This document shows, piece after piece, positions 1-10,231 of a stretch of DNA of 64,000 nt (position 1 is the first letter of the stretch; the number at the start of each line of letters is the position of its first letter). The position numbers and the translations under genes were made by a program. This DNA is from Streptomyces sp. NBC_00670. Lineage in GTDB: Bacteria > Actinomycetota > Actinomycetes > Streptomycetales > Streptomycetaceae. The notes under the pieces were generated by a model. The model saw only the letters and a program-made list of their open reading frames with translations. It was not told the DNA's origin and did not search any database. The stretch is from the NCBI RefSeq assembly GCF_036226765.1, contig NZ_CP109017.1:806001-870000 (forward strand). Reading direction: 5' to 3'.

Positions 1-981
1 CCGCAGGTCCGCGGCCGTCCAGCCGGCCTCCCGGACGAGCAGTTCCATCTCGCGGGTCATCGTCGTGCCCGACACCAGCCGGTTGTCGGTGTTGAGGGTG
101 ACCCGGAAGCCGAGGTCGCGCAGGGCCGTGATCGGGTGCCCGGCGATCGAGCCGGCCGCGCCGGTCTGGAGATTGGAGGTCGGGCACATCTCCAGGGCGA
201 CGCGGCGGTCGCGGATCCAGCTCGCGAGACGGCCGGGCCGGCCGTCCACGATGTCGTCCATGATGCGGACGCCGTGGCCGATGCGCTGGGCGCCGCACAC
301 CTGGAGCGCCTGGTGGATGCTGGGCAGTCCGTGGGCCTCACCGGCGTGGATGGTGAACGGCATGTTCTCGCGGCGCAGAAGGGCGAAGGCGTCGAGGTGG
401 TCGGCGGGCGGGAAGCCGTCCTCGGCGCCGGCGATGTCGAAGCCGACGACGCCCGCGTCCCGGTACGCCACCGCCAGTTCGGCCACCTCGTGGCAGCGGT
501 CGAACATGCGCATCCCGCAGAGCAGCGTGCCCACGCGGACCGGGGTGCCGTCGGCCGCCGCCTTCGCCATGCCGGCGGCGAGGCCCTCCTGCACGGTCTC
601 CACGACCTCCGCGAGGCCCAGTCCCCCGTCGACCATCAGCTCCGGGGCGTAGCGGACCTCGCCGTAGACGACACCGTCCGCGGCGAGGTCGAGCACGTAC
701 TCCTCGGCGGCGCGCAGCAGGCCCTCGCGGGTCTGAAGGACGGCGAGGGTGTGTTCGAAGGTGGCTATGTACCGCACGAGGTCGCCGGAGCCCGCGGCCG
801 CGCGGAACCAGTCGGCCAGGGCGGCCGGGTCGGTGGCGGGCAGGGGGTGGCCGACGCGTGCGGCCAGCTCGACGACGGTCGCGGGGCGCAGCCCGCCGTC
901 GAGGTGGTCGTGCAGGACGGCCTTGGGGAGCCGGCGGAGGGTGGCGGTGTCGAGGGTGACGGGTTCGAGGGTGGTGGTCAT
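1..981 (-). CDS. add: Adenosine deaminase (C-terminus cut by window edge)
   Basis: Hydrolyses adenosine and deoxyadenosine to the inosine forms in cytosolic purine salvage. The ATG at 981 opens a frame that stays open to the left edge, giving the first 327 codons of a family usually 340-390 residues long. The zinc-binding HxH lies at residues 24-26 (HDHLDGG), followed by the conserved TIHAGE, RIGHGVR and TLNTDN motifs, so the catalytic core is intact as far as it is visible. The last motif is NTDN where NTDD is more usual. It is followed 45 bp upstream by the minus-strand glyoxalase gene, so the two may be co-transcribed. The call is firm; only the C-terminus is unseen. Confidence 0.95.
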   Translation of the reverse strand, partial: MTTTLEPVTLDTATLRRLPKAVLHDHLDGGLRPATVVELAARVGHPLPATDPAALADWFRAAAGSGDLVRYIATFEHTLAVLQTREGLLRAAEEYVLDLAADGVVYGEVRYAPELMVDGGLGLAEVVETVQEGLAAGMAKAAADGTPVRVGTLLCGMRMFDRCHEVAELAVAYRDAGVVGFDIAGAEDGFPPADHLDAFALLRRENMPFTIHAGEAHGLPSIHQALQVCGAQRIGHGVRIMDDIVDGRPGRLASWIRDRRVALEMCPTSNLQTGAAGSIAGHPITALRDLGFRVTLNTDNRLVSGTTMTREMELLVREAGWTAADLR

Positions 982-1026
982 GCCGGTCTGTACTGCCTGT
1001 CTCTGAGTGGTCGGTGAGGTCGTTGT

Positions 1027-1431
1027 TCAGGTGGTGGGGGTGGCGGGCTGGAGGAGGTCCCAGCGGTTGCCGTAGAGGTCCTGGAAGACGGCGACCGTGC
1101 CGTACGGCTCGTGCCGGGGCTCCTCCAGGAAGGTGACGCCGGCGGCGCGCATCCGGGCGTGGGCGCCGGCGAAGTCGTCGGTGTGCAGGAAGAGGCCCAC
1201 GCGGCCGCCGGTCTGGTCGCCGACGCGAGCGCGCTGCGGGTCGTTCTTGGCGCGGGCGAGCAGCAGCCCGGTGCCGCCGGCGGGCGTCCCGGCGGGTTCG
1301 ACGACGACCCAGCGGGAGCCGTCGGGGCGGGGCGCGTCCTCGACGAGCCGGAAGCCGAGGGCGTCGGTGTAGAAGCGGATCGCCTCGTCGTAGTCGGCTA
1401 CGACGAGGGTGACCAGGGCGATGCGGTTCAT
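1027..1431 (-). CDS. VOC-superfamily (glyoxalase/bleomycin-resistance fold) protein
   Basis: A single-module vicinal-oxygen-chelate protein of 134 residues. It opens with the typical strand MNRIALVTLVVADYDEAIRFY and continues with ALGF, WVVVEP, GLFLHTDDF and an ending DLYGNRWDLLQ, the family pattern of paired beta-alpha-beta-beta-beta modules. The substrate cannot be read from the sequence; metal-dependent isomerases, dioxygenases and antibiotic-binding proteins all share this fold. A GTG two codons upstream (1437) is an alternative start. No Shine-Dalgarno is visible, and a TATAAC box ends 8 bases before the ATG, so the message may be leaderless. Confidence 0.85.
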   Translation of the reverse strand: MNRIALVTLVVADYDEAIRFYTDALGFRLVEDAPRPDGSRWVVVEPAGTPAGGTGLLLARAKNDPQRARVGDQTGGRVGLFLHTDDFAGAHARMRAAGVTFLEEPRHEPYGTVAVFQDLYGNRWDLLQPATPTT

Positions 1432-1439
1432 GGGCACAG

Positions 1440-1445
1440 GTTATA
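1440..1445 (-). promoter_or_regulatory. Candidate -10 box (TATAAC) of the VOC gene
   Basis: Read on the minus strand, TATAAC ends 8 bases before the ATG at 1431 in an otherwise GC-rich divergent intergenic stretch. At usual spacing transcription would begin on or next to the start codon. No convincing -35 was found, so this is tentative. Confidence 0.4.
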
Positions 1446-1556
1446 CGTAACACGGTGCGAGTGCGTGGCATGGTTGAAGATCACGCCGGGGCGTGCGGTC
1501 CCGGCGCCCGCAGCGAAGGCGTCCTTCACCGCCTCCCCCCACAGGAGTTGAGCACG

Positions 1557-2267
1557 TTGTCCGAACTGCCGAAGTCCACCGGGGCCCCCGCCCATCAGAA
1601 CGTGACCTTCCCGAGCGCCGGTACGACGGCCCACGGGTATCTGGCCCTCCCGCCGTCCGGGCGGGGGCCCGGGGTCGTCGTCATCCAGGAGTGGTGGGGG
1701 CTGACCGACCACATCGCCGACGTCACCCGCCGGCTGGCCGCGGAGGGATTCGTGGCCCTCGCCCCCGATCTGTACGGCGGCAATGTCGCCCACGACAGCG
1801 ACGAAGCCCTGCGGATGATGCGGGCGCTGCCGGTGGCGCGCGGGGTGGAGCTGCTGTCCGGGGCGGTCGACCATCTGCTGGGGCTCCCGGAGGTGACCTC
1901 CGGGACGGTCGGGTCGGTCGGGTTCTGCATGGGCGGCGGGTTCGTGCTGTACCAGGCGGCGGCGGACCCGCGGGTGAGCGCGGCGGTGCCGTTCTACGGC
2001 GTCATCCAGGGGGAGATGCCGGACTTCTCCGGGCTGCGGGCGGAGGTGCTGGGGCACTACGGGGAGCGGGACGAAAGCATTCCGCGGGAGCGGCTGGAGG
2101 AGCTGGCGGAGGCGATCCGGCGGGGCGCGGGCGTCGAGCCGGATCTGCGGGTGTACCCCGCGGGTCACGCGTTCTTCAACGACGGCCGGCCGGAGGCGTA
2201 CGACGCGGAGGCGTCGGGGGCGGCGTGGGACAGCACGCTCGCGTTCCTCCGACGCCGGCTGGGGTAG
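1557..2267 (+). CDS. Dienelactone hydrolase family protein
   Basis: An alpha/beta hydrolase of 236 residues, the usual DLH length. The nucleophile is Cys124 in GFCMGG, the acid is in the GERDES stretch and His204 sits in PAGHAFFND, so the Cys-Asp-His triad looks complete; IQEWWG near residue 40 is also typical. Such enzymes open cyclic enol-lactones or related esters. A TTG at 1557 is chosen because AGGAG at 1543-1547 is 9 bases upstream and the protein then begins just before the conserved domain; the frame also stays open to 1455, but that extension looks non-coding. It diverges from the VOC gene and converges on the phospholipase gene. Confidence 0.88.
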   Translation: MSELPKSTGAPAHQNVTFPSAGTTAHGYLALPPSGRGPGVVVIQEWWGLTDHIADVTRRLAAEGFVALAPDLYGGNVAHDSDEALRMMRALPVARGVELLSGAVDHLLGLPEVTSGTVGSVGFCMGGGFVLYQAAADPRVSAAVPFYGVIQGEMPDFSGLRAEVLGHYGERDESIPRERLEELAEAIRRGAGVEPDLRVYPAGHAFFNDGRPEAYDAEASGAAWDSTLAFLRRRLG

Positions 2268-2423
2268 TCCCCGGCGGGCGGGGGTGGGGCGGTCACGTGC
2301 GCGTGCGTCACGGCCGTGCGGGCCCCGGGACCGAGCCCCGCATCGGTGCGGCCCCGGTCGCACCGCCGGAACGCGCCCGGATCGGCGGCCTGCCGACGGT
2401 CGTCCCGCACGCGCAGGACAGCG

Positions 2424-2449
2424 GCGGGCGGTCGCACCTGACCGCCCGC
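2424..2449. terminator. Bidirectional hairpin between convergent genes
   Basis: A perfect 10-bp stem (2424-2433 with 2440-2449) and a 6-base loop lie between the convergent hydrolase and phospholipase genes, 14 bases from the stop of the latter. No U-tract follows, as is common in streptomycetes. Confidence 0.6.
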
Positions 2450-2463
2450 GCATCACGCCCGCG

Positions 2464-3849
2464 TCACGGATACACGTACGTGTTCAGGGTGTTCACCGCG
2501 GCCGCCGGATCGCCGAGGTCGTAGCGGTCCACGGCGAGGTACGTGGGCTTCTTGCGGGCGGCCGGCTGGCAGAACCGCCGGGCGCGGTCGGCGAGTTTGG
2601 TGTTGTCGGTGCGGGCGGTGGAGGTGATCGTGGCGTCCCGGAAGTGGTTCATGACGAACAGCGGGCGGAAGCCGGGTTCGGTGCGGGTGAGCGGGAGCGT
2701 GGTGCCCGCGTCGTACCAGCGGCTGTAGCAGGACCAGTCGGAGGAGCCGATCCCGGACCCCATGGACCAGTAGTTCTCCACCGTCCATTCCCGCTGGTAC
2801 ATCACCCCGAAGCTGTCCCGGGTGAGTCCGGCGGACTCGTCGGCGGCGCGGCTGTGGTCGGTGAAGAGCAGCAGCCGGTGACCGGCGGCGACGAGGTCGG
2901 CCATGCGGGGCCAGCCGTTCTGCCGCACGCCCGTCCGGTCGGGGCGGTAGAGGACGTCGGACAGGCCCTGCACGCGGGCGAGTTCGGCGCGCAGGACGCC
3001 GGGGTCGACGTAGTCCTCCATGAAGACGGTGACGAACTGGTCGGGGTGGGCGGCGAGGAAGTCCACCATGCGCTGAAGGTCCACCCAGAGGGCGACCGGC
3101 CGGCTGACCAGGGTGCAGCTGTCGTGGCAGAGGATCGCGCCGTCCGGGGTCTGGTGCAGGTCGAGCATGAAGCCCCGTACGCCGTCGGCGAGTTGCTGGT
3201 CGATGCCGCGGGTCTGGTTGGGCACGAGGTTGACGAAGGGCGGGGCGAAGCCGCCGTCGACGCCGTTGGCGTAAGCGTTGTGCGCGGTGAGGAAGGTGAC
3301 CTGGTCCAGGGTGCGCTGGTCGGCGGGCGGCATGGGGCGGGTGGGTGAGGTGACCGGGGTGAGGTACCAGGAGGCCAGTTCGCCGGAGGCGCCGAGGGCG
3401 AGCGGGGCCGGATAGTTCGCGCCGGCGGGCTTGGCGGCGACGGTGAGGTACCGCTCGGTGCCGGGCGCCTTGAGGGTGTATGTGTCATCGTCGGCCGGGG
3501 TGATCTCCCAGGCGGCGTCGGCGCTCGTACAGGCGACGGTTCTCGCCGCGTCGCCCGCGCGCCCCAGGCAACTGCCCGCGGTGTCGGTGCTCTCGAGGCG
3601 GTACGCGGAGCCGTCGGCGCGCAGGGTCCACTGCTGGTGGTCCTCGTCGCCCCGCGGGTTGTGCTGGGCGACGGTGCCGGAGGCGTCGGCGGCGGCGAGT
3701 CCGGTGGTGGCGCTCTGGACGTAGTAGGTGCCGGCGGTGGGGACGGTGCCGGCGGGCAGGGAGGCGGCGGGCGTGGGGGCGGTGAGCAGCGCGGCCAGTG
3801 CGGCGGCGCCGGAGGTCGCGGCGAGTGCGACGGTGCGGGGGGTGCGCAT
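2464..3849 (-). CDS. Secreted ricin-type lectin / PI-PLC X-domain phosphodiesterase
   Basis: A predicted secreted protein of 461 residues. Residues 1-29 are a signal peptide (Arg-rich start, Ala/Leu core, AAS end). Residues 35-165 resemble a ricin/beta-trefoil carbohydrate-binding domain (YYVQSATTG, QQWTL, CLGRAG). Residues 175-455 form a phosphatidylinositol-specific phospholipase C X domain; the two catalytic histidines are His190 in LTAHNAY and His242 in LCHDSC. Family members cleave phosphoinositides or glycosyl-PI anchors. The natural substrate is unknown here; the lectin part suggests binding to a glycosylated surface. The upstream region carries a 15-bp tandem repeat. Confidence 0.85.
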   Translation of the reverse strand: MRTPRTVALAATSGAAALAALLTAPTPAASLPAGTVPTAGTYYVQSATTGLAAADASGTVAQHNPRGDEDHQQWTLRADGSAYRLESTDTAGSCLGRAGDAARTVACTSADAAWEITPADDDTYTLKAPGTERYLTVAAKPAGANYPAPLALGASGELASWYLTPVTSPTRPMPPADQRTLDQVTFLTAHNAYANGVDGGFAPPFVNLVPNQTRGIDQQLADGVRGFMLDLHQTPDGAILCHDSCTLVSRPVALWVDLQRMVDFLAAHPDQFVTVFMEDYVDPGVLRAELARVQGLSDVLYRPDRTGVRQNGWPRMADLVAAGHRLLLFTDHSRAADESAGLTRDSFGVMYQREWTVENYWSMGSGIGSSDWSCYSRWYDAGTTLPLTRTEPGFRPLFVMNHFRDATITSTARTDNTKLADRARRFCQPAARKKPTYLAVDRYDLGDPAAAVNTLNTYVYP

Positions 3850-3885
3850 GGCGGGGCCCTTCGGCGGGGCGGTGCATGACGGGGG

Positions 3886-3945
3886 GACCGGAGCCGGCGG
3901 GACCGGATCCGGTGGGATCGGATCCGGTGGGATCGGATCCGGGGC
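3886..3945. repeat. Four tandem 15-bp repeats upstream of the phospholipase gene
   Basis: Four adjacent units of 15 bases vary around GATCGGATCCGGTGG (3886, 3901, 3916, 3931); the central two differ by one base. They begin 37 bases upstream of the phospholipase start and lie in its probable promoter or leader. Function unknown. Confidence 0.8.
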
Positions 3946-3973
3946 GTCAGATCAGGTACATGACACCATGCGA

Positions 3974-4006
3974 GAGGGGCGTCCGTCAGCGGTACGGACG
4001 CCCCTC
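3974..4006. terminator. Hairpin downstream of the small minus-strand gene
   Basis: A perfect 13-bp stem (3974-3986 with 3994-4006) with a 7-base loop begins 14 bases after the stop of the gene at 4020-4199. It probably separates that gene from the phospholipase promoter. Confidence 0.65.
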
Positions 4007-4019
4007 CCCCCTGTCCGGG

Positions 4020-4199
4020 TCACGCCGGTCGCTGCTCGTCCTCCGCCGCGGGGACCACCACGAGGAACGCGTCCTGTTCGAGGTCCATCACCACGGTCGC
4101 CGCCTCGCCCTCGGCGCGGCGCTGGGCGGCGAACTCCTCCGCCGGCCACGATCCGCGCGGGGCCCCTGCGGGGAAACACTCCAGCACCTTCGCGCTCAT
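4020..4199 (-). CDS. Small unknown protein (59 aa)
   Basis: I do not recognise a characterised family. The 59-residue product begins MSAKVLECFPAG, has a charged helix (AEEFAAQRRAEGEAATVV) and ends in a hydrophobic strand DAFLVVVPA followed by acidic residues. An upstream GTG at 4211 is in frame, but the GGAGG at about -12 fits the ATG at 4199 better. It is bounded by a strong hairpin downstream and about 150 bp of empty sequence upstream, which supports a real, separately transcribed gene. Confidence 0.55.
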   Translation of the reverse strand: MSAKVLECFPAGAPRGSWPAEEFAAQRRAEGEAATVVMDLEQDAFLVVVPAAEDEQRPA

Positions 4200-4345
4200 C
4201 GCGGATGCCACCTCCGATTCGACTTCCGTTTCCTGCCGTCCACCCTCGTATTCCTCCGCTTGCCCCGGTTCCGCCTGGACATGTGCGGGTCACGACGGCC
4301 TTCGTCCTCGGTTGCTGACGGAGGGTCGGAGGCAGGGGCTGGGCC

Positions 4346-5377
4346 TCAGCCCGGGAAGCGGCCGGTGGCGCGCAGCTCCCAGCGGCGCTCCGCGTAGGCG
4401 AGGTCGTCGCGCCACAGCCGTCCGGAGGCGGCGCGCATCAGCGGCCGTACGACGGGAGCGGCGCGGCGGGCGAGGGCGAAGCCCGGCCGGTCGGAGACGG
4501 CGACGACGGCCTCGACGACGGCGGTGCGCGGGCGGCCCCGGGCGTCGGTGCCGAGCGGGGTGGCGTGCGTCTCGACGACGGAGCCCGCGCCCTCTCCCTC
4601 GGTGATGCGCATGACGACGGTGCGGGGTCCGGGCGCGGTGAACACGGCGCGGACCGGCACGACGAGCCGTCCGGCCACCTTGAACGCCACGTCCACGACC
4701 AGTCCGTCGTCCGGGTCCGCGCTCCTGGCGTCGGGCACGGAGACGACGGTGAGGTCGACGAACGAGTAGGGGTGGAACCAGGCCCCGTGCCAGGGGTCGA
4801 GCCGGTTGGCGACGACGTCCTCCGGCTCGCAGGTGCCGGCGGCGACGTGGACGGCGGCCAGCGCGCGGGCGGTGGCGGGGCGGGGCGGCACGAGCGGGGC
4901 GGGCAGCGGGTCCTCGCCGCCGGCGTCGTCCAGGCGTACCCAGACCAGGACGCCGTCGTCGTGCGCGGGGTACGGCTGCCAGCCCGCGCGGGCGGTGCCG
5001 TCCAGGGCCAGCCCGTGCCAGCGGCACACCAGGGTGCCGCAGCGGACGGGGCCCTCGCGCAGGGGGGCGCCCAGGTGCGGGCAGCTGCCCGGGCCGCCCA
5101 CGAGGGCGCCCTCGGCGTCGCGCCACAGGACCACCTCGTGTCCGGCGACGGTACGGGCGAGGGGGCGGTCGGCGGGGACGTCCCGGGAGGCGCCGACGAC
5201 GAACCAGTTGCCGGCGGGGCGGGCGAGCGCCTCCTTCAGCAGCCCGCCGATCAGCGCGGGTTTGGCGTCCTGCCAGGTGGGCCGCTGCGCCGCCCAGGCG
5301 GGGGCGTGGCGCCGCAGCCGCAGCGGAAGCCGGGCGGCACGGGGCGGACGGCTCCCGCCGCCCGGGGCGGGGGTCAT
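4346..5377 (-). CDS. Rieske [2Fe-2S] oxygenase-like protein of the crt operon
   Basis: A 343-residue protein with an N-terminal Rieske domain. Cys99-Pro-His101 and Cys118-Arg-Trp-His121 form the CxH...CxxH cluster-binding pattern. A longer C-terminal domain ends [14 protein letters not shown]. The ATG at 5377 overlaps the crtB stop in an ATGA, so the two are translationally coupled and the protein belongs to the carotenoid operon. It occupies the place of the fourth gene in the streptomycete crtEIBV arrangement. An oxidative step on a carotenoid is plausible, but I do not see evidence for a specific reaction. Confidence 0.8.
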   Translation of the reverse strand: MTPAPGGGSRPPRAARLPLRLRRHAPAWAAQRPTWQDAKPALIGGLLKEALARPAGNWFVVGASRDVPADRPLARTVAGHEVVLWRDAEGALVGGPGSCPHLGAPLREGPVRCGTLVCRWHGLALDGTARAGWQPYPAHDDGVLVWVRLDDAGGEDPLPAPLVPPRPATARALAAVHVAAGTCEPEDVVANRLDPWHGAWFHPYSFVDLTVVSVPDARSADPDDGLVVDVAFKVAGRLVVPVRAVFTAPGPRTVVMRITEGEGAGSVVETHATPLGTDARGRPRTAVVEAVVAVSDRPGFALARRAAPVVRPLMRAASGRLWRDDLAYAERRWELRATGRFPG

Positions 5378-6402
5378 ACGGTCTCCTTCTCTCTGGGCTC
5401 CTCGGATGCGGGGGCCACGAGGGCGGGGTACGGGATGCCGTCGGAGCCGGTGCCGGTACGGCGGGCACGGCGGGCGCGCAGCCGGGCGTTCGTCACCCGG
5501 GTCAGGCCGTCGACGGCCACGGCGAGCCGGCGGCGCCGGGGGACGACGGCCCGGCGGTGCAGCACGGCGTGGCCGTCCTGGGCGACGGCGTCCAGGATGC
5601 CGCCGTAGAGCACGCACGCGGTCCTGATGCACGGCCGCGCCACCGGGTCGAGCAGGGCGAGCCCGGGCACCGCCTGCCGGTAGACGCCCCGGGTGAGGTC
5701 CTCGGCGGCGCGCAGCGCGGCGGTGATGCGGGGGTCGCGGCGGCCGGTGTCCCTGCTCCAGCGCAGCAGGACGCGGTCGACGCCGTGGGCGGCCAGCAGG
5801 TCGGCGGGGAGGTAGATGCGGCCCCGGTCGAGGTCCTCGCCCACGTCCCGCAGGAAGTTGGTGAGCTGGAAGGCGAGGCCGAGCGCGGCGGCGTACGGCT
5901 CGGCCTCCGCGCGCGGGACGACGGTGCCGAGGACCGGCACCATCTGCAGCCCGATCACGGCCGCCGAACCGTGCATGTAGCCGCGCAGGTCGTCGTAGGT
6001 GGGGTAGTCGGTGACGGTCAGATCGCTGCGCATGGACGCCATGAAGTCGGTGAAGTGCCGGTGGTCGATGGCGTAGCGCCCGGCGGTGTCGGCGAGGGCG
6101 CGGACCACGGGTTCGTCGCTGTCGCCGCCGCGCAGCCCGGCCACCAGACGCTGTTCGAGCCGGTCCAGGGCGGCCGCGCTGCCCGCGAGGCCGGTGGCCG
6201 GGTCGGGGAGATCGACGAGGTCGTCGGCCCAGCGGGCGAACCCGTACAGCGCGTGCACGGCGGGCCGGCGCTCGGCGGGCAGCAGCCGGGTGGCGAGGAA
6301 GTACGTACGGCCGTGGCGGGCGTTGAGCTCCCGGCAGGTGGCGTACGCGGCGCGCAGCGCGGGGTCGGTGATGCCGGCCGCGTCCAGCTCGCGCCGGGTC
6401 AC
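5374..6402 (-). CDS. crtB: Phytoene synthase
   Basis: Condenses two geranylgeranyl diphosphates head-to-head to phytoene. The 342-residue protein has both aspartate-rich prenyl-diphosphate motifs: DDLVD at residues 60-64 and a second in [15 protein letters not shown]. It also carries the FARWADD, FMASM and [11 protein letters not shown] signatures of the squalene/phytoene synthase family. The start is a GTG overlapping the crtI stop as GTGA. The reading frame continues far upstream without a stop, which is an artefact of GC-rich DNA rather than a fusion. It lies in the operon MMPL-crtI-crtB-Rieske. Confidence 0.95.
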   Translation of the reverse strand: MTRRELDAAGITDPALRAAYATCRELNARHGRTYFLATRLLPAERRPAVHALYGFARWADDLVDLPDPATGLAGSAAALDRLEQRLVAGLRGGDSDEPVVRALADTAGRYAIDHRHFTDFMASMRSDLTVTDYPTYDDLRGYMHGSAAVIGLQMVPVLGTVVPRAEAEPYAAALGLAFQLTNFLRDVGEDLDRGRIYLPADLLAAHGVDRVLLRWSRDTGRRDPRITAALRAAEDLTRGVYRQAVPGLALLDPVARPCIRTACVLYGGILDAVAQDGHAVLHRRAVVPRRRRLAVAVDGLTRVTNARLRARRARRTGTGSDGIPYPALVAPASEEPREKETV

Positions 6403-7967
6403 GGGGTGGTCCCCTGTCCGGCGGGGCGCGGACGGCGGCGGGCCGGTACGGTGCGGCCGCCCGTGCGGCGCTCGGCGGTGACGCCCGTGACGCGTTCGGC
6501 GGCGAGCCGGCCGGAGACGAGGACCGTCGGGACGCCGACGCCGGGAGTCGTGCCGCAGCCGGCGAGGACGGCGTTGTCGGTGCCGCGCACGAGGTTGCGG
6601 GGCCGGAACGGGCCGGTCTGGGCGAAGGTGTGCGCGGCGGAGAACGGGGTGCCGGCCGCGTGCCCGCCGGCCGTCCAGTCGGCCGGGGTGACCAGGCACT
6701 CCTCTTCCAGGGCGGCGCCGAGGCCGGGCAGTCCCCGGCGTTCGAGCTCGGTGAGGAGCCGGTCGCGGTAGCGGGGGGCGAGGTCGCTCCACTCGGCGGC
6801 GGTGGGGCCGAGGTCGGTGTTGGGGCAGGGGGCGAGGACGTAGTGGACGTGACGTCCGGGCGGGGCGAGCCCGGGATCGGTGGCGGTGGGGCGGGTGATC
6901 AGCAGCGACGGGTCGGACATCAGCTCTCCGGTGCGGGTGATCTGACGGAAGGTGCCCTCCCAGGCGTGGCCGAAGGAGAGGGTGTGGTGGCCGAGTCCGG
7001 GCCAGGTGCGGTCGGTTCCGGTGTGCAGGACGACGGCGGAGGGCGCGTGCCGCAGCCGCAGCGGGCGGCGGGGGGTGCGGCCGAGGAGGCGGTAGGCGAC
7101 GGGCAGGTCGGGGGTGAGGACGAGGGCGTCGCAGGGGATGCGGCCCTGGTCGGTGCGGACGGCGGTGACCCGGCTGCCGCTGCGCTCCAGCGCGGTGACG
7201 GTGTGTCCGTAGCGGAGGTCGGCGCCCGCGTCGGCGGCGGCGTCGGCCATGGCGCGGGGCAGGGCGTGCATGCCGCCGCGCGGGAAGTAGACCCCGGCGA
7301 CGGTGTCCATGTAGGCGATGACGGCGTAGGCGGCGAGCGCGCGGGCGGGCGGCACACCGACGTAGAGGGCCTGGAAGGAGAAGACGCGGCGCAGCCGTTC
7401 GTCGTGCAGGAAGCGGCCGATGGCGGCGTCGAGCCGGCCGAAGCCGCCGAGGGCGGCGAGCCGGGCGAGGTCGGGGTGGAGGAGGTGCAGCGGGGAGTCG
7501 AAGTTGGCGTCGATGAAGCGGCGCATCTGGGCGCGGTAGAGCCGTTCGAGCCAGTGCCGCAGCCGCCGGTAGCCCGCCGCCTCGGCCGGTCCCGCGAACC
7601 GTTCGACCTCGGCCTCCATGGCGTCCGGCTCGGTGTGCACGTCGAGTCCGCTGCCGTCGGCGAAGCGGGCGCGGTAGGCGGGGTGCAGCGGGATCAGGTC
7701 GAGCCGGTCGCGCAGGGTCTCGCCGACGGCGGCGAAGGCGGCCTCGGCGAGGTGCGGCATGGTCAGCACGGTGGGCCCGGTGTCGAACCGGTATCCGCCG
7801 CGCTCCAGCAGCCCGGCCCGCCCGCCGGGCCCGTCCGCCCGCTCCACGACCGTCACCCGCCGCCCGGCGCCCAGGAGATGGAGCGCGGCGGACAGCCCGG
7901 CGAGCCCGGCCCCGACGACGACCACGTGGTCGGTGGGCCCGGGGACGGTGCGCACCGCGCCGCTCAC
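6399..7967 (-). CDS. crtI: Phytoene desaturase
   Basis: FAD-dependent desaturase that introduces the double bonds converting phytoene to lycopene. The 522-residue protein starts with a Rossmann dinucleotide motif ([13 protein letters not shown], residues 14-26) and [11 protein letters not shown]. It has the [11 protein letters not shown] substrate-region motif and the C-terminal bacterial carotenoid dehydrogenase signature ([22 protein letters not shown]). The GTG at 7967 is preferred because GGAG is 7 bases upstream and the codon overlaps the stop of a leader ORF; a second GTG at 7955 is possible. Its stop overlaps the crtB start. Confidence 0.95.
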   Translation of the reverse strand: MSGAVRTVPGPTDHVVVVGAGLAGLSAALHLLGAGRRVTVVERADGPGGRAGLLERGGYRFDTGPTVLTMPHLAEAAFAAVGETLRDRLDLIPLHPAYRARFADGSGLDVHTEPDAMEAEVERFAGPAEAAGYRRLRHWLERLYRAQMRRFIDANFDSPLHLLHPDLARLAALGGFGRLDAAIGRFLHDERLRRVFSFQALYVGVPPARALAAYAVIAYMDTVAGVYFPRGGMHALPRAMADAAADAGADLRYGHTVTALERSGSRVTAVRTDQGRIPCDALVLTPDLPVAYRLLGRTPRRPLRLRHAPSAVVLHTGTDRTWPGLGHHTLSFGHAWEGTFRQITRTGELMSDPSLLITRPTATDPGLAPPGRHVHYVLAPCPNTDLGPTAAEWSDLAPRYRDRLLTELERRGLPGLGAALEEECLVTPADWTAGGHAAGTPFSAAHTFAQTGPFRPRNLVRGTDNAVLAGCGTTPGVGVPTVLVSGRLAAERVTGVTAERRTGGRTVPARRRPRPAGQGTTP

Positions 7968-8038
7968 CGGACGGCTCCGGCGGGCGGGCGGGGGGCGGCA
8001 CGGTGGCGAAGTGTGGCGTGCCGGAGGGTGGGATGCAT
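7964..8038 (-). CDS. Possible 24-codon leader peptide of crtI
   Basis: A short frame starts at ATG 8038 behind a good ribosome-binding site (GAGAGG, 7 bases upstream). It encodes 24 residues beginning [16 protein letters not shown] and ends in a TGA that overlaps the crtI GTG as GTGA. This matches the coupling used by the rest of the operon, so ribosomes would be delivered to crtI. The peptide is rich in His, Arg and Pro and resembles nothing I know. It may be a regulatory leader or only a loading frame. Confidence 0.45.
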   Translation of the reverse strand: MHPTLRHATLRHRAAPRPPAGAVR

Positions 8039-8125
8039 CGCGGTTCCTCTCGCGGGGGCGGAGGCGGGCTCGTGTCTCTGTGCGGGTCTTCGGTTCTCCA
8101 TGAAGGTCTTCCGCACGAAGGGCCG

Positions 8126-10231
8126 TCACGGATGCGTACGGTCCCCACGTTCCGCCGATCCGCCGAACCGGGCCGGCCACCAGGCGCGCGCCCCGGCGTC
8201 CCGCACGAGCGCGGGAACGAGCAGCGAGCGCACGGCGAGCGTGTCCAGGAGCACGCCGAAGGCGACGATGAAGGCGACCTGGACGAGGAAGGCCAGCGGG
8301 ATCACCCCGAGGGCGGCGAAGGTCGCGGCCAGCACGACCCCGGCGGAGGTGATCACCCCGCCGGTGGCGACCAGCGCCCGCAGCACCCCCTGCCGTACGC
8401 CGGCGCGGAGGGTCTCCTCGCGGGCCCGGGACATCAGGAAGATGTTGTAGTCCACGCCGAGTGCCACCAGGAACACGAATCCGTACAGCGGCACGGACGG
8501 ATCGGTGCCGGTGAAGCCGAACACGTGCGTGAAGACCAGGGAGGACACCCCGAGCGTGGCGAGGAAGCTGAGCGCGACGGTGGCGACCAGCAGCACCGGC
8601 ATCACCAGGGAGCGCAGCAGTCCCATGAGGATGACGAGGATGATCGCGAGGACGACCGGCACGATGAGCGTCCGGTCGTGCTCGGCGGTGCGCAGGGTGT
8701 CGTAGCGCTGGGCGGTGTAGCCGCCGACGATCGCGTCGGCGCCGGGCACGGCGTGGACGGCGTCGCGCAGCCGGGCGACCGTCCGCCGCGCGTCCTCGCC
8801 GTCGGCGGTGCCCTCCAGCGTGGCGTCGATCCGTACCCGGCCGTCGACGGTCCGGGGTTCCCCGCCGGGGCGGCCCGAGGCGCTCACTCCGGCGGCGGAG
8901 GCGACGCCGCGGGTGTGCCGGGCGGCGGCGAGGACGGCGTCGTACCGGCCGGCGTCCGCGATGATCACGGCGGGGTTGCCGGCGCCACCGGGGAAGTGCC
9001 GGCCGAGCGTCTGCTGGGCGGCGACGGAGGGCGCGTCGTTGACGAACGTCTCGTCGAGGGGGACGCCCTTGGAGGAGAGGGTCGGTGCGAACGCGGCACA
9101 CGCGAGGAGCCCGGCCAGGGTGAGCGCCCAGACCCGGCGCGGCGCCCGGTCCACGAGCGCGGCGACCCGCGGCCACGGTCCGCGCCCGGCGTCGTCCTTC
9201 CCGCGGTGCGCCGCCCGCCCGCCGGGCCAGTAGGCGGCGCGGCCGAGGAGGGCGAGGACGGCGGGCAGGAACGTCAGGGCGCTGAGCAGCGCGCAGACGA
9301 TGCCGACGGCGCCGACGGGGCCGAGCGCACGGTTGTTCGTCAGATCGCTGAGCAGCAGGGCGAGCAGCCCGAGGGCGACGGTCGCGCCGCTGGCGAGGAT
9401 GGTCGTCCAGGACCGGCGCAGGGCGGCGCGCGCGGCGGCGAACCGGTCGTCGTGGGCGGCGAGTTCCTCCCGGAAGCGGGCGGTGAGCAGCAGCGCGTAG
9501 TCGGTGGCGGCGCCGATGACGAGGATGGAGAGGATGCCCTGCACCTGTCCGTCCACCCGGACGACGCCGTGGTCGGCGAGTGCGTAGACGACCGCGCAGG
9601 CCAGTCCCAGCGCGAAGACCGCGCCGACGATGATCACCAGGGGCAGCAGCACGCTGCGGTGCACCAGCAGCAGGATGACCAGGACGGTGACCAGGGCCAC
9701 GCCGAGCAGCAGCCCGTCGATGCCGGAGAAGGCGTCGGAGAGGTCGGCCTGGGTCGCGGCCGGCCCGGCGAGCTGAACGGTGGTGCCGGGTACGCGCCCG
9801 GCGGCGTCGCGCACCCGGTCCAGGGCGGCGGGCAGCCGGTCGCCGAGGTCGGGCCGCAGCGGGACGACGCCCTGGAGCGCCCGCCCGTCCCCGGAGACGA
9901 CGGCGGGCGACGGCCGGCCGGCCACGCCCGGCGCACCGGCGAGCCCGGCGAGGGCGCGGGTGGCGTCGGCCCGCCGGGACGCGACCGCGCCGTCGTCCTC
10001 GGCCGTCCACACGACGATCGCGGGAAGTGTCTCCTGCTGCTGGAAAGCCTTCTGCTCGGCGATGACCTCCGTCGACTCGGCGCTGCGCGGCAGGAACGCG
10101 GCCTGGTCGTTGGTGGCGACCTCGCCGAGCCGCCCGGCGAAGGGACCGAGGGCCCCGCCGACGCAGAGCCAGACGAGGACGATCAGCAGGACGGGAACGA
10201 GGCGGCGGACCCGCCGCACGGGGAACGACAT
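8126..10231 (-). CDS. MMPL/RND-family membrane transporter
   Basis: A 701-residue RND-type exporter of the MMPL group. A first TM helix ([18 protein letters not shown]) is followed by an extracytoplasmic domain, a five-TM block ([15 protein letters not shown]), a second large external domain and a second five-TM block with [15 protein letters not shown]. The paired GxxxDY motifs are the proton-relay aspartates of the family. The ATG at 10231 has GGAG about 5 bases upstream. It lies directly upstream of the leader/crtI genes, at the position where crtE is expected, so it is probably co-transcribed with them. Substrate unknown; export of lipid or terpenoid is speculative. Confidence 0.85.
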   Translation of the reverse strand: MSFPVRRVRRLVPVLLIVLVWLCVGGALGPFAGRLGEVATNDQAAFLPRSAESTEVIAEQKAFQQQETLPAIVVWTAEDDGAVASRRADATRALAGLAGAPGVAGRPSPAVVSGDGRALQGVVPLRPDLGDRLPAALDRVRDAAGRVPGTTVQLAGPAATQADLSDAFSGIDGLLLGVALVTVLVILLLVHRSVLLPLVIIVGAVFALGLACAVVYALADHGVVRVDGQVQGILSILVIGAATDYALLLTARFREELAAHDDRFAAARAALRRSWTTILASGATVALGLLALLLSDLTNNRALGPVGAVGIVCALLSALTFLPAVLALLGRAAYWPGGRAAHRGKDDAGRGPWPRVAALVDRAPRRVWALTLAGLLACAAFAPTLSSKGVPLDETFVNDAPSVAAQQTLGRHFPGGAGNPAVIIADAGRYDAVLAAARHTRGVASAAGVSASGRPGGEPRTVDGRVRIDATLEGTADGEDARRTVARLRDAVHAVPGADAIVGGYTAQRYDTLRTAEHDRTLIVPVVLAIILVILMGLLRSLVMPVLLVATVALSFLATLGVSSLVFTHVFGFTGTDPSVPLYGFVFLVALGVDYNIFLMSRAREETLRAGVRQGVLRALVATGGVITSAGVVLAATFAALGVIPLAFLVQVAFIVAFGVLLDTLAVRSLLVPALVRDAGARAWWPARFGGSAERGDRTHP

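Noticed and set aside
3886-3945. Coding use of the 15-bp repeats as a Gly-rich protein segment
   Set aside because: The frame through them has no start context or domain and lies in the phospholipase promoter region.
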